Shown: positions 48,951-63,219, counted from the first letter of the stretch. The stretch is 64,000 nucleotides of DNA from Fasciola hepatica (GCA_948099385.1 CANUEZ040000129.1:806001-870000), one strand, 5' to 3'. The notes: a model not told the origin generated them from the sequence alone. Program-made: numbers and translations.

Positions 48951-51900
48951 TCATCTTGTAGTTAGCTTTCCATGCAACTATATCTTTCCTGCTGATGTTC
49001 CGGTTTCTCCTATGGGAATCTTGGTGACCCTCGGTGTGCCCAATGTTTTCATCTCAGTTCCCGCCTCATGCCGTCCTTCCACCAGCTTGGCAACCCTCGC
49101 CTTTGGACCCTGCGCTTCGGGCTAAGGCTTCAGCTTGTCAAGGTACACAACTTTTATGCTCAAGCACAATTCGTTCATTGTGCCTTCTTGATCTTGGACT
49201 AATGGTGCTACCAATGGCAGCAGCCCCTCCCCTCCTCCGGAAGAATTCTCGTTATTCATCGAAGAGTTTCGTCCACTGGCTGAGAAACCGGAAGCTAATG
49301 CCCCCCTTTCCCCACCTAGTAGTTTGGCAAACGTGTTGTTTCAAAACCATATCTAAAACCCGATCTGGAATTCGTTGGACAAAAGGTCCCTTCGGTGATC
49401 AGGTCGAATATCACTTTATTTCGGGGGCTCTGAAGACTCCGAAAGTGAAGCAGCTCCCCGAGTTCCTGGATGACGCTGCCAGGCTTTCCAGCGGACACCC
49501 TCTTTCCTCGGGGTTCAATGAGGGGCTTCCGTACCACCAGTACCACCAGCCATATCCGAACGTTCACCTCTATTAGAGCCGCTCGTTCACTGAGGGAGAA
49601 ATACTAAGTAACCTGCTCTAGATTTACGTGCTCTGATGCCAGCACCAGCACCCCTCTTATTCCCCTGTCCGCTCTGCCTGTTCCTCGTACACGAATTCCC
49701 TTATGGGCAAGCCGGACTTACTGGCTCCTCTTCCCTCGGACCCAACTCTGTGATAGCTGCACAGCCCAAGCTCTTCGATTCCACCCTCTTCCCTCCCAGT
49801 TACTCGCAGACGGTGCATGCATGGCAAATCTTTACTGCAACTTGCCGCTGACAGGTGACCTGCTGGGCTGTGAGGCTTCATTTTCGGCACTCGAGTTTTA
49901 CGCCCGATTGCTTGATCCGTTTTTCGCTCTATCCCGGTTTGCTAACTGTGCGGCGTTGGTGGTCCCACCTGCTACAGCGTTCCATAAGGTTCTTGTCTAC
50001 ATGGGATCATAAGGTTTCGCCGGGCCCTGTGACGATCTGGTGTTAGAAAGCACAAAAGTGGAAGTGATGGGAATGTTGCCGACTTTGGACTGCTTCGACT
50101 GTTCTGGCTGCTTAAATAATCTTCAGGGTCTCTGCGGAACACCTTTAGCGCTGTCCCTGGTAAGCTCGCCCCTTTTGCTAGGAAGGAGGCGGTGGGCTTA
50201 CCGGTGTCTCGCCATAAGACGTGAGCTCTAAGTGATTCCTAATTATTTAATTTTATTGTCGTGCACCATTCAGGGGATCTTGCTTACTTAGAGCGCCGCG
50301 TTGATGACTGTAAAATATTTACCTATCGTCTCAAACTTCGCAAGAGTTGGTTTTTCAGGTGCCAGCGCACCAGCATTCCATTCCCATCTGTCCAACCTTA
50401 GCACTCTCTTAACAAGCGCAAGAGTTTGTGCTTTGCCTTGCTTTAGTATGTCCGTCATCCCTTGCCTTGGCTCCCGATTCCTTTTTTCATTTATCCACGA
50501 AATGGTTTTGGTCAAACCCTTTGTCGTTGCATTTACAACGCCTTGTGTGACTGGAAATTCCTAAGCCATGGTTTTACTCCAAGTCTGTAGTCATACCACT
50601 GGTTTTAGGGCGAAGGTGGTTGTATTATTCTTACTGACATCATCATTCTGCTAGTACCGTTTTTATTTTGGCCGTAGTATTCGCCTTATGTTTGATATAA
50701 ACTTTTTCCAAAGAATGCCGATTTTTCGCTTGATAGGGAAATGAGCTTTCCCGCTTTAGAAATTTTAGTATGGTTAGTTTTCGGAAGGTCGCTCTCGAGG
50801 TGATTTCGCGCCATTTTTGGTTGTCCACGATTCATTTCCATTGGTTTGCCTGAGGAATCTATTGACTGACCCTACAAAATTGGCAGGACTTGTCTTCTTG
50901 ATCAAGCTTACGGTGCTTTGGGTATTTTAGTACCTTTTTCATCGGACAGTATTTTGCTGTAACAGTTCTATCATTTATATTTTGGGAACTCTTGCGAGTT
51001 GAAGACCGAGACTCAGTGTCAAAAACGTAACATATCTGCGATCGCTACCACTAATGAGTGGCAGCGTCGTAGGACTTTGAACCGCTTTGGTTTTCGATAA
51101 CCCGACTACCACGGGATTTCTCGTCGCCGTCCTGGCTGGTTGAAGATCGGTTCGGTGGAAGTCACTTCGCATTTTCAACTCTGCTCAAACGGCTGCCGCA
51201 GAGTTCTGGTCGTTGCAGCCCTCCTATGCGCCTCGGGGCAGTCTTAATTTGGGCGTGGTTTCCTTTGATGGACTTTGCTTGGGATGCAGCTTGAACCCCC
51301 AATCTACTTCATTTGCATGTATTCATCTATCGTGAGATCCGCTAACCCACATGTCCCTTGTTCAAGTTTACCTCGGAACCTCCTGTACGGATCAATTTGC
51401 TCCAGTTCAGCCTGTTTGCCATTGTGACTAGTGGAGAATGTTTAACACGGCAGTGTCGGGCAAAAAGCCTCTCTCATGTAGCCGCTGACATTTTTGAGGA
51501 TGTCTTCACCGTTGTAGGCTTCTACGTATAAACTAGAGTTTGGAGTAACTTCCCATCTTATTTTCCGACACAGCGGGAAACTCACAAGACAATCTTCTGC
51601 CCGTGGTACGCATCCAAATCGTATTGAAATTTAGTTTTCCTGGTCCCGATTGATCTACAGGGCTTTCTCCCTTTCTTTGTTGAACTCCCATTGAAGCTTA
51701 TTGGGAAAATATCGCAGTATATATCCTCCTAGACATCCAAGGAACAAGGCCGGCTTCCGAGCGGAAACTCCGAAAAAATGGAACTTTTTGGTACCATCTG
51801 TGGCGAGTGGGGTTTGTGAGCCTTGGACGAGTATGTGTCCAATCTTTTTAACCGAGTTTTACAGCCAGTAACAGGATCAGACCCCAGAAATAAGGTCCGG

Positions 51901-52480
51901 TGAAAACTAAGAAGAAAGCGGTTGCGTCTTCCTTGAGTTGCGTTAGCTGGTATCTCGAAGGAGAACCACAGTTTTTCAGAAGCAACTGAAGAAGTCTAAC
52001 TGTAGGTTTGGCTGCCATACTGATGCAAAAAGGAAGCGCTACGGCTCACCTAATCCGAGCTTATTGCCTTTTACTCGCCGGCTCGTTCGGCGCGCCGTCA
52101 GTGTGTGCAGGTCTTCCAGTTGTACGGAGTTTGAAATATGGCGTCGGTTGAATTATTCACTTAACTGTTGATGACGTTTTCTTAATCGCTCCGGGTCTCA
52201 TATTATTTTGGTTCGGCTCATTTTGCACAGTACGGGTAATGGCCACGGCCAATCTAGCGTCCAAAATTCTTTCGATGGTAATCACATCGGTTATACGCCC
52301 ACCATCGTACAGTGTATTTCGTCGAATCCGCGCTAAAAATGAGAGGAAGCAGAAAACCCCGTCGTTCATCAACCGTGAGAGACATTATGCATCGTGGGAG
52401 TTCTCTGAGATAGAATACTACAAAAGAAAACGTTCGCCGAAACACACCACAAATAGACCACAGAGCTACCTGTCACCTAT
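48951..52480. other. no recognisable gene
   Basis: The longest ORF is 180 codons (49034-49576, plus), proline/leucine-rich, with no domain I recognise. The rest is ORFs under 90 codons. I see no LTR pair, RT motif or tandem array. Confidence 0.4.
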
Positions 52481-52489
52481 CTAGTGAAC

Positions 52490-55300
52490 ATACCGAACGC
52501 TCACTACGGGGAAATATCTCGTACCACTTACTATCTGGGGCATTTTAAAAGGACTGGATGCTATGCAGGTTCATCATTCCACCGGGCAGACCGTTCCAGC
52601 TGTTCACTACCCTGTTACCGAGAAAGTTCGACCTAGTCATCAGCCTAGCTCGAACTTTCGTCGACTTCTTTTCGTGTCCCCTTGCTCTGGAATCTAAAGC
52701 CACCTGGAATAGACTATCCGGCTTATGGCCAAAAAAGTCCTTCATCACCTCAAACATTTTTATAAGATCCCCCGAAGCCTCCTTCATTCCAAGGGGAACA
52801 GATTCAGACCACATGGTCTCTACTTGTACCTCTTACCCCTCTTTCCTTCGCCCATCCTAGTAGCGAGGGGTCGAACTTTAAGCAGGCGGTGTCCTTTTTG
52901 TAAAAAGGTACCCAAGGCTGCATTTACCTTCTAAGTGAGATCGTAATAGAGCCATGTAGATAGGTGCGAGTATTTCCGGTTACCGGCAAGACGATGCTAC
53001 TCGAAGTCTGAAAAGCTCACAACTAGCCTTTTAGACAGCAGCGTTGCACTGGTCCGATCACTTAAGGTCACTGCTCATGGGGACCTCAAGGTCTCCAACC
53101 CTACTGAATGCTTCCATGGTGAACAGCCCCTGGTCAAGGGGCGGTTAGGATTTCTGCTCACCTGACAACAGCTGTCCTTTTCCAGGGATCAGCCATAAGC
53201 CCCGCTCGTGTGCCCAGACCAGGACGATTCCTATATATCCGCCTAAGTCCACCCTACCCTCAAGTTCAACAATCTTCACGTTCTCCTCAAACATAAAGCT
53301 ATGCGACTGAAGGGCAGATGCCAGGTCCTTATTAAACAGCAGAAATAGAATCGGGCCTAGGATGGATCCCCGAGGTACACTACTGGTAACATTCACCAAC
53401 CTAAGGCACCTGCCCCCTGCTCTGACGTAAAACGTCCTATGGGAGAGGAGGTCCGGCAGCCACCCATATATTGGCCCACCTATACCGAAAGACTCAATCT
53501 TGCACGGCAAAGGACGATGATCAACGGAGTGGAAAGCCCTGCTAAAGTTCAGATAGCATACCTCAACTCGCCTGCCCTTATCCATTCATCGAGTCACTTC
53601 AAGAGACTGGTCAGGTTAGATCTATTTTTATGGAATCCTTGCTGAGCCGGACTTAGCATGGCTTGCTCCAGTAAGTGAGGACAGGTCTGGGCGGACGACC
53701 TTCTCCAGGACTTTGCGTAAGATGCAAGTTAGGCTCACCGGCCTGTATTATTGCGTGTTCGACTTACGTCAGCTCTTATGTATAGCTACGACTGCCGAGC
53801 TTTTCCAGTCATGAGACAGCTTACTCCGGTCCAGCATGGAACTGTACGGCCTGTATACTCATGGAGCTGCTGTTTCCTTCGAAAGCTTGATGACAGCTGG
53901 GTGGATGCCATCTGGACTTTTGGCTGCCTAACTCATGTAGGTACCCATGCACGATTTCCCCTGAGGGATTTAGCTAGTTTAACTGCGGAGGAGGATGCAC
54001 CACAGCCAGATAGACGAGAGCCTCACTATCTATCCCGTGTACTTTACCAAAGTATTCCACCAGGGCGCTTGCTTTGCCCTGGTCATCAGTGACAATGTCA
54101 TCCTCCCTAGTGGGCAGTGGACCTGTGGCATCTTTTTTAGAGCCTTTCGGCTGCACGTAGCTGTAGAATTTTTCCGGCTGCTGTCTTGCGCACTGGGCCA
54201 ACCTGAGCTGTTATTCTGTCTTAGAGGTTCGCAGAGGGCTCACGGCCTTCTTTCTAAGTTTTGCTTAACGGATCCGGGCTAAACAACTGCCGGAGAAGTA
54301 GTGAAGGTTCCAGTTGCGGTTTCTACACTCGATAGTTTTGACTATTGCAGCCTTCCTTCACCTGGGTTTGCCCTCCCCACTCCTTCGTTTCAAAAACGCG
54401 AAATCTTCCTAGAGGGAAGTCGGGGATCCCTTTACAACCTACCAGCGCTTCTCGACAGCCCCCTCTTCTGCGTCCTACGTCGGCCCCACCGCCTCGTTGC
54501 GAACCCTATCTATGTCCATACTACCGAACTTCCAAACAAGCTTTGAGGGTGCCCTAGATTGCCGTCTGAATAGGGTTATTTTTGATGCATACGTGGTCAC
54601 TCTTGCCCAGCAGTGCACAGTAATGCCGTTCAGATACACGGTTGGGGAGGTTTGTCATTGCTGGATCCAGCAAGGAGGGAACTCATCCATTCCTACCTCT
54701 GACATTTTCCCTAATATGCTGGTGCAAAGCATTAGAATGCAGCCATTCTAAGGAGGCTTACTCCTCCGATCCCGGCGAGCAGACTTCAGCCGTCCGGTCG
54801 ATGAGCGAAAGATTAAAGTCACCCGCTATGAGGGCCCCTTGTGCAGTCTCAACTAGTTCAGTCAGGGTCCGCAGTAAGCAAACATCCCCGTCGCGGTTTG
54901 TGTTTGGTGCCCTGTAGACACAGACAACGATGACCTTTCTGCTTGGAAGGTTGATCGTAACTGCGCACAAGTAGACACTGGGGGTGCGCGTCTTCGTCTG
55001 ACGCTCAAGATGCCTCGTACCTGGCCTATTGAGGATGGCTACCCCTCCGCCAAGGCCACCGTGTTCTCTGTCCTGCTTATAGGTCGCAAAATCGCTACTT
55101 ATTAGCCCTGGAAGATGGTCTTTTTGAGAAAACCATGTTTCCGCAACTGAAATAACCGACGCGTTTTTCTCCTTAGCGGCTTTAGCTAGTTCCATCCATT
55201 TATTTCCAATACTAAACTCGTCAGTATCTAACACTCCCGAGTTTGCCCCGTCACTTGGGCGTCTCCCGCTGTTCACTCCTGTCTATCTCTCAGTCGCAAC
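52490..55300 (-). pseudogene. nearly complete but inactive LINE (endonuclease plus RT)
   Basis: Read on the minus strand. The EEP endonuclease (55276 to about 54560) has VISVAETWFSQ, GVAILNR, VVCVYRAPN, ALIAGDFNLSL and a C-terminal GKSDHV; these are the expected catalytic and binding sites and look intact. The linker and N-terminal RT are at 54201-53974 and in broken frames to 53600. The RT palm (53585-53145) has CYLNFSRAFHSVDH and GSILGPILFLLF, but its YxDD box reads FEENVKI, so both catalytic aspartates are changed. The C-terminus at 52814-52545 has DLIKMFEVMK and NFLGNRVVNSWNGLP. It is CR1-like in layout. Multiple frameshifts separate the parts. An ORF1-like region may extend to about 55760. 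Confidence 0.85.
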
Positions 55301-55970
55301 TCCCGAGACGATTGCAAGTTTTTTGCATCTGTCGTCCCCACTGGTGTGCATGACGCCCGTTGATGATCCGGAACTTCCCACAACTCCCAATTCATCTCTT
55401 TAGAAGTTGCCATCACATCCAGACCGACAAGGGTCGCCCTTTCACCCACTTTCGGACAGTAATGCCAACTTTCATCTCCCAGCGCATCTTCAACTGAAAC
55501 TATTCCCGATCACTCGAATGGCCTCTTTGCTGCTGTCAGGGCAGGAGCCCGAGAGCCTAGTATGGTTTTCTGCTGCACCTTGTGTTTCTCACCGGTGCCC
55601 TGGCAGGTCTATACTCTCTTCCACCAGGTGCTACACCCTCAGGCCTTACTCTATAATCCTCTGGCACAATTTGATATCCGCCCTTAGTGGTGTAAGCCAC
55701 AAGTGCTGCCCTCGTCAGCAGCCTAACTCGGGTGGCCTCATCGGCGAACTCTACTTGTATTGGTTTCGTAAGTTGGCCTTTGTATCCAAGACTTGACCTC
55801 TATGTTCTTATTCTGTGCGCCCTTCACAGAGCAGTAGGTTATGGAACACCTGCAACTCGCAGTATGTCACAGACCCTGCTCCCATCCACGTCTCGCCTAG
55901 CCGTCGATTTCCTGATTATATTAAATCCACAGGAGAAGGCCCTTCGCAGAATCGGGTTATAATGCGATTT
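55301..55970 (-). other. possible ORF1-like upstream part of the adjoining LINE
   Basis: A minus-strand frame running about 55550-55310 is largely open (ALGDESWHYCPKVGERATLV region) immediately upstream of the endonuclease start. This is the place expected for ORF1 or a 5' UTR. No zinc knuckle or coiled coil is evident, so the call is positional. Confidence 0.35.
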
Positions 55971-58970
55971 CACAGAACGCCGTATAAGGGATCCTGATTA
56001 AGTTTTCAAGGATACCTTAATAGCTTTTCAAGCAGCGGAATGCCACCGAAATTTGTCCGGGCACACCATCTGACGAGTAGAAACCAAGATGACCAGATAC
56101 CTACAGGAATAACCCCATCGGACCTCTGGTGCCTCGACGAGGGAAGACCTCCTGAAAGGTAGTAATTATGCACCGTCTTCTCCATTCTTCTCAGTGCGTT
56201 GCACATAGCGTTTTTTATAAAGTTATTGAAAAGCTCATCTTCCAAGCGCCCACAAGTGGTTACTGCGGGTACTTCTCCCTTTGTTGTCCGTGAACGTTCT
56301 GAGATCCGTGGGAGTAAAGACAAAAAGCATGCAACTCTGAACACCGTTTTTAAAGCATTTATTTTGATGTGGTCTCTGGCGTCCTGTTCGGGCGGTGAAC
56401 GATTTCCTGACCAAAGGAGGCACGGAATAAACCTCAGAGAGCAGTTCTGTGTGGCCAATTTATAATAGCAATAATAACGGCTTATTTTGAGGACGCCTGG
56501 GACATACCAGAATCTTGGTCAAATTATAACGAGCGATAAAATTGACTGACAAAGTTGGTGGAAATCTATAGATGTGCTTGACGTATTTAGGGTAGATAGA
56601 CTTGGAAGGGAAATAGGAGAAACATAAACGTAAGCTCCCCAAATAATAACGTAGGGGGTTTAAGTGAACTGAGGAGGACTCAGATAGATGTCGGGTGAAT
56701 TAGAGAGTCAAGGTCAAGTAAAGGATCAGACTGAACCAAGGAAGATAACCGGAAGCTGATAGGTTTACGCTAGGAAGACTTGAAGTCGGGAAGATAAACT
56801 GTGGCAAAGAAGGATGAAGAAGGAAAAGGAAATCTGGCTTGCATGACAAGGGGTTAGATAGCCATGAAGTATAGTCATGCAATAAATGGAAGGTGTTACT
56901 GTACAAAACTCAATTTGAAAGTATGCAGCGGGCAACTCAAGAGGTAAAGAGTGGGTCGACTGACAACAGTGGTTTGGGAGGATCGAGATACGTTGAATGC
57001 GAGGCTCGGATAAGGGCAGAATGGAAGCATATCTTGAGGGTGGCGGAAAGGTAACAAAGGATACCAGTTCGCTGCACAACCTGTACTACTCTTCGATATC
57101 ACCTTAATTTGGTCAAAATCCTGGCATACGGTCTGATTCCTGTTTCTAGTGCCAGATTTCAAGCTTTAACTATTCAACAGACACCATTGCTCGGCGACGG
57201 AAATGGTGTTGAGTGCTTCCAATCAGTGGATCAACCACTGGGTTGTTTGCTTTTGTTCAGCATATCTGATGTTTTCCACTGTGTTTTAGACAGAACGTTA
57301 ACCTTCGACGAACCATTTGAAGAAACTACAGGGGGTGTTTGCCGGACTCCGAGGCTTGGGCATTTCAATGTTAAACATAATACCATTTTCCTCCACGATT
57401 GTCAATAAGTTTTTCCTGCTTGACTCTACTTCCCCCTTTTACTTCTGTTGGTCTACTGAAGGAAGGTTTTAAGACTCAGTCGAAATCCACCTACTGTCAG
57501 TCGGATGTCTTCAGTAACCTCAAATAGTTTATCTGCTAGTTTGTGCAAAATACACCTGGCCACATGTGGAAGGCTTGGCTACAAAGTGCTTGCAGACAGC
57601 ACTCATCCTTCATAAAGTGATATACCCGAGTGTGGTCCTGTTGCTTCTACCCTTATCTCTCTACTGTCACGTCCCCTCATCACCATCTACAAAAACTCCA
57701 CTGTTTCTTTCCTGGCCCGAATCCTCACGAGCCGAACAGGAATATCGACCGAACTTCTGCGAAATTTCTAAAAGTATTCGTTCCTTTTTCATCCCGTTGA
57801 TTTAATGGCCTGTCCAGTGTAAATCATTTTTCACTGGAAAGCAGACGTCCGTCCACGCAAAAGTCTAGCCAAATACAGGTAGGAATAAAAATCGGATCTA
57901 TCTGTTTCACCTGCTTGAACCGGGAGAGTTCTTAATCCGTGGTAAATATTTGCTATTACGATTTCCTTTGTCGAGAATAACAACTTTTCCCGCCTCCGGG
58001 GTTTAGTGTGTCAGCTCTCATCTAAGTCCAATTCACCACATGAGCCTTCATCGCAAAAAAGGGTGTTCTTGCGACTCAGAGCTTCAGCAGCTTGTCTTTT
58101 GGCCTTCACTGCGAGAAGCATGGCCGCGGCGGCCTCAAGCATCAACTAAGCACTCTATAGTGACAGCTTAACTTCACACAAATGGCAATATTTTCTATTA
58201 CGAAAAGAAAGTCCAAGAGAGAACTTACTTAACCAGACTGTTCTAGAGGATTCAGCTGGCCAGTAGCCGACTGCGACCCGCTTCAACCTTTAAGAATGTT
58301 AAGGATGGCGAAGAAACTGATGAAAGCTCTGAAGAAATGAGGCCAGAATACTCTAAAACGGACAAAAATTGTCAAAATTCACCTTTACTCTCAATCACAA
58401 GCTTTTCTTCAGGGCAGATGGGTTACCCAAACTGTGTTAGCTGTTCAGGTCGAGCAATTGTGAGAAGTCCTGAATGTGGTCAGGAGCTGTCGCTGCAGGC
58501 TGGCTTCAGCTGTCTAAAAGCGAGCAGACTCAGCCACGACTCGCCTTATGGCAAATCTTGAAGCAAGTTAGCCTGAAAACTAAAGCGCGAATAAAGCGAC
58601 AGTCAAAGAATCGTTTGTGTTATCAGTGCTGTGTACATATAATCAATATGCGGACGTAGAAAACAGTACAAATGCCTGCTTTACCGCAGTTTGTCTCGGA
58701 GTGAATTGGGGGCGAGATCCGACAAGTAAACAAGGTTGGGGTTCAACCGAGCCGTGGAGGTTTAATGAAAATTGAACAACACGTGCTCACTCCGGGAGAA
58801 CCGAAAGTAAAGTGGATGATATCCACCAGGTGAGAACAACACTTAAGTACGTGGAACAGCTGAAGAGCTGGTAAATAAATTTAAAAGCCACCTTCTATGG
58901 GGCATTTTTGACCATCTATAATTCCCAATAGGGTAGTTGCCACGGAGGTCCTCCAGCAGCCGAAATAAAA
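55971..58970. other. no recognisable gene
   Basis: ORFs up to 150 codons (56458-56006, minus) but none with a known motif. The 56700-57160 minus-strand ORFs are serine/leucine/proline-rich and overlap one another. Confidence 0.4.
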
Positions 58971-58983
58971 TGCCCAAATTGAC

Positions 58984-59930
58984 TTGTACTTCGGCTGCAA
59001 GCGGGTCCTTGCTTACTATATTCAGGAGGTGTTAAATGCGAGAAAGCTTGTGAGATTATCGGTAAAGATAGGGTGTGCGCTTAGGGCTAATCACAACGGC
59101 GAAATTTTTGATAAAGTTATCTCAGGTCACATTTTAACTTGGCCTAATAACTCTCTCCGTGGAAGAGAACTCCATCGTCCTTCTCAAGCTTTCCTGACCT
59201 TCGGGGCTTCGTTTTACGTAGACTTTTGCTAGCGAAAGCTTGCTACCGTCAGTGTGCTAGAATTGGACTGGATGAGCTGAACCTGTCCAGGATGATGGCG
59301 ACGAACGACAGTCTGGATCGACTCGCTGAGATCAGGATATTACGATACCTGACACAAATCAAGAACGCTCGAGATGCCAATCCGCAAGCCTTGAACCGCT
59401 TCAGAATTAGTTTCTGGTGTAGTGGCTCGTGGATGCTCGACAAACGATAATTGCTTGCATTACAGTGGGAAAATGTTTGCGAAGGCCAGCGCAGTCACAC
59501 TAGAAGTGGCGCCCTCCCCAAGATCAGGGCTTATCGCGGCAACACTGGTCGTGACAATAGCCATATCGATTAAGCATTGCTCCGTTGAACATGCTGGGAA
59601 TCTCTATTTTGGAACGCCCTATCCAGTGCTTTGGTATAAAAACAACACTATCTCTCGCTTTATTGCCTTCATGGCCAACAGACTCACGGTGGTTTTTGAG
59701 TCGAACGGGGCCGAGTAATGGGGCTAGTAACAGTCAACCGGCGACGCTACCGTACTTGTTCTAAGGGTCTGACGATGCGAGAGACAACAAATGTGGACAA
59801 CTCAGCCCGGGATCCCAGCTGCAAGTAAACCGTCGTGACCGGTATTATCAAGAACCAAGTCTGCGAATGGCACCACTGAGGTGGAGCGAATAATGCTGGC
59901 CCTCAAATGCATTGATACCCGGAATATCGT
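58984..59930 (+). pseudogene. old BEL/Pao pol relic (RNase H region)
   Basis: The open piece 59422-59718 reads FIAFMANRLTVVFES, which lines up with FSTFVANRLTIIHDE of the intact BEL element. The preceding residues keep the spacing of the RNase H domain (KCRLAPLK...PRLEL / FWTDS / YYINN region: here VAPSPRSGLIAA, LYFGTPYPVLWYKNN). A LAEIRILRYLTQ stretch near 59320 matches LGDIRIPRCLTP. An EVERI word near 59880 matches the integrase C-terminal EVERILNN. Identity is low and stops are frequent, so it is an ancient copy unrelated to the recent duplication. Confidence 0.6.
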
Positions 59931-62900
59931 AGATGTTTTATTTCACAAAGTAGTTGAACTCCCTGCTGCCTGCATTTTGGTGTGCCAGGTACAAATTACA
60001 GTTCATGGTAGTGGTTGGCACTCTACTAGGTACAAGAATAAATATTAGGCCAATATTACTGTGCGGGCTGAAACTAGTCAAACTGGACTTTATTCGCACA
60101 CGGCAGTCACACTTTTTTCATCGGATGTGGTTTAACTGTCAGGTACTGGCCCAAAAGAGAAGGGCGTCATGCTTCAGCACAGAAGTATTCGAAACCCGGA
60201 CCCAATAGTGACCCATAGCCTGAAAAGTGTAGGTGGAAGAGCATTTATTCCAAACTTTGAAAACGACACGATACTCCAAGAGATAGTAACGGCTAGTCAC
60301 CATATCACCCTGGCGCCGGTAGTTTACCGCACCGATACAAAAGACAAGCTGAACTGAACCATCAGGGGAAGACCAGACTATACGGGAGCCACCGGGACTG
60401 GACCGCATGCCTGCTTTTCACCTGCGACGTTATGCTTTCCGGAGAACAAGAATGGAGGTTTTGTCGTGGTTATAGTCGGAGAAGTTTATTTGTTACCGAC
60501 ATCAAAAGGAGGAAAACCCCTCTGAACCGAGACGTGGGTTGAAAAATCATAAGGCCCTGTGAGCCGCTGTGACAAATAACCCAATTCAGGTGCTTTGCAC
60601 AGGTAGTAAACTAATGGTCGGCTAGCGTCCATGGGGGTTTGCAAGTAGTCCAAATTTTGTTACTTCACCTCACCTTGCCCCATACCTGAATAATCCTGCT
60701 GTCGGCCGCTTGTGTTAGTTTAAAAGTCTTCACTTGCTCACTTTCACATAGATTCTAAAGGGTTCCGAGCTGCCTTTGCCAGCCTTATTCGTACTGACAC
60801 TGTTTCGCACTGGACACTCAACCTGCGCTTCGAGCATTGATTTTTTCCCCGCAAGATTGCTCTCTTTACTGAGATGGGTTTGCAGACGTTTGGCATATTA
60901 GTAAGTCGCACTGACTCAGGACAGTTTTTTCGCTTTACTGTTCGATTTCATTTCGTTGCCCGCGTTAAGGGATCACAGAAGTTCAATCCGCTTACTTTGA
61001 GTTTTTGCTGGCAAGCTCAGGAAGCTGCATCTCGGGCCTGAATAAGCGTGCAAGCTTTGGCCGTACCACCGGACGGGAACTTCTCACTTACTCTGTTTTG
61101 TTCAGCTGTTTCTTCTGTACCGATGGTTGTCCCGATTTTGACTACCCATTGGTTGGATAAAGACTGAGGTGAACTGGCAAAAGTATGATTAGTATATACT
61201 TGTGTTCCAACTCATGAATAACACCGTAGAATATGTTCTTTGTTTGGGTTCTGCTTCCACTGGAGCAACTCTTTGTTTTGTGGCCTCAAGAAGCAATCCA
61301 GAAAGCACGGAACTTGTCGTTTGGCAACTCGAGAGTTGAATGTTTGCTCAGTTTTCTGCCAGACCAGAATTTTTTCCATTTTGTTAGTACCAGTACTTTG
61401 ACTTTGTCTCTGTGTTGATGCATAGAACAAGATCAGTGGGATAACTTTAAATCCCAACCAGTTTGACGATGAGGTCAGGTCTTAACAGGTTTTCACTGGA
61501 ACTCGGAAAAATCGTCCTGATGGTTCTCCTGTTCGTGGCTGCGGGGTTATTGATTCTGGTTGGCACAGTCATCGATAAAAGTCTAATCTGTCGCCTGTCG
61601 AACTCAGGAAAGGTTAGCTCAAAGAGGAGCTATCATATGATCTGAAAGCTTTTGAGAGAAACCAGAATAAGGAGTTTCTAAGCACCAAGCATCTTTAAAT
61701 TTCTGGGATAGAATGGTTACGCTGTTTATCTTCCCCATAATTTTCAACTGCTCCGCCACCTCAGCGGGCCGCCTGCTGCCTAGCCATGACCACAGAATTT
61801 ACAAACGCAGGTGAGGGATAGGTGGCCCATCGAGCAAATGGCCTGGTTGTTCTGCGCGGGAACAATGTTTTCGAACAGAGCAGGGTATGGCGATATCCAG
61901 CGTTGCTAGTGCGAGGCATGGTTCAGTGGTCTTTGTAATCGACAGAAAAACCAAACTTAAGGCTCTAACCCGGGATCAATCTGACACACCCACCCCCACT
62001 CCAAATTTGTTTTCCATTAATGTTTTGCGCCACACTTGCACATTTGCTGAACCACACGCCGGGCATTAACCTTAAATTACCGCCGACTGGTGCGTGCGAT
62101 GATTTGTTTTGTGACCCATGATCCACATTCCCCATATACATTTCGTTGATTTGACCTCTTGAACCCTAAGCGATCCTGAATTTGCCCTCATTTGGCCGAC
62201 TCTGATTCCTGGAGCGGTTACCTTTGAGGCTGGTACAGTTTTTGTGTTATATTCATGATTGTTTATTGAGGAACCGTATTGAAAACCACCATTGGACTCT
62301 TGACGTTTTTTTGAATTGTGTTACGCGTATCTCAGCGACCGCTGGGAGTCCGTTGCAGTCTTAATGAGGAACTCTGCGGGGCGTTTCATAGTTTTTTAGT
62401 AGACACAAAAATTCCTCTAGGGCCTGCCTCAACAAGTTGAGTTCATTTGAACAGGGCTGCAGAGCCGAGTCGTAAGGACACGTCCAAAAAAATGTTTGTC
62501 GAAAGAGCCTCTCTCATGGACAAAATTTGCAAGACAGGATTACCGCGAGTACCGGAGAAAACTTCTCTGTAGATAGTGTAAGCGATTAACTAAAGGGCCC
62601 CAGCGTGCCCAAGATTTTGGAGCAGGCCAAGTGTTCAGCAAATGGGAGGGAGCTGTCGAAGGGTCCCTACAGATACCTCAGAAGAAAAAATTAGCGAAAG
62701 AAGACTAGCCTTGTGAGGGCTCCCAAGAGGGAGCAACGCCAACGTGCATGGACCGAGACGGAATGAGAAATCAGATGCTGAGACTGGGACGGCACGGGAA
62801 AGGTGCAAATGTGGGGTGAAAACACAAGAAATGGTGACGTCAATGGATATCACCAGCCTCTCTAGCGAAATTCTGTTTTTGCTTACTACAGTCACAGCCC

Positions 62901-63080
62901 TGGGAAGGGAGAAATGACAGTTTTCCCCTGCCCTAAGTAGTCCGCCAGAACGACTTGGGGCAGCTCCGGGAGACATGAAGTCATGGAAGTAGAGGGACAG
63001 CCAGAGTGTGGTCATAATATGGAACCGAACAGACAAGGCCTACTGAAATTGCCTCAACCAGAACTATACCGAAAAAAGTG
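59931..63080. other. no recognisable gene
   Basis: Short ORFs only, up to 133 codons at 63036-62635 (minus), without motifs. Part of 62600-63100 may be the decayed upstream region of the LINE fragment that follows. Confidence 0.35.
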
Positions 63081-63219
63081 GCAAGAAGACCAAGGCCGAG
63101 AAGTGGCAAGTTAGCTGTATTACATGACCACTTTGCATATATATTTTAAGTTAAAGAAGATTGTCGACAGACTGGAAAGTGACCAATTGCAGGGAGCTTT
63201 AGTGCCAAACGGGGCTCAG

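Noticed and set aside
49034..49576. 180-codon plus-strand ORF, considered as a Gypsy protease/RT remnant
   Set aside because: No D[ST]G protease or RT motif could be found; low-complexity Pro/Leu composition.
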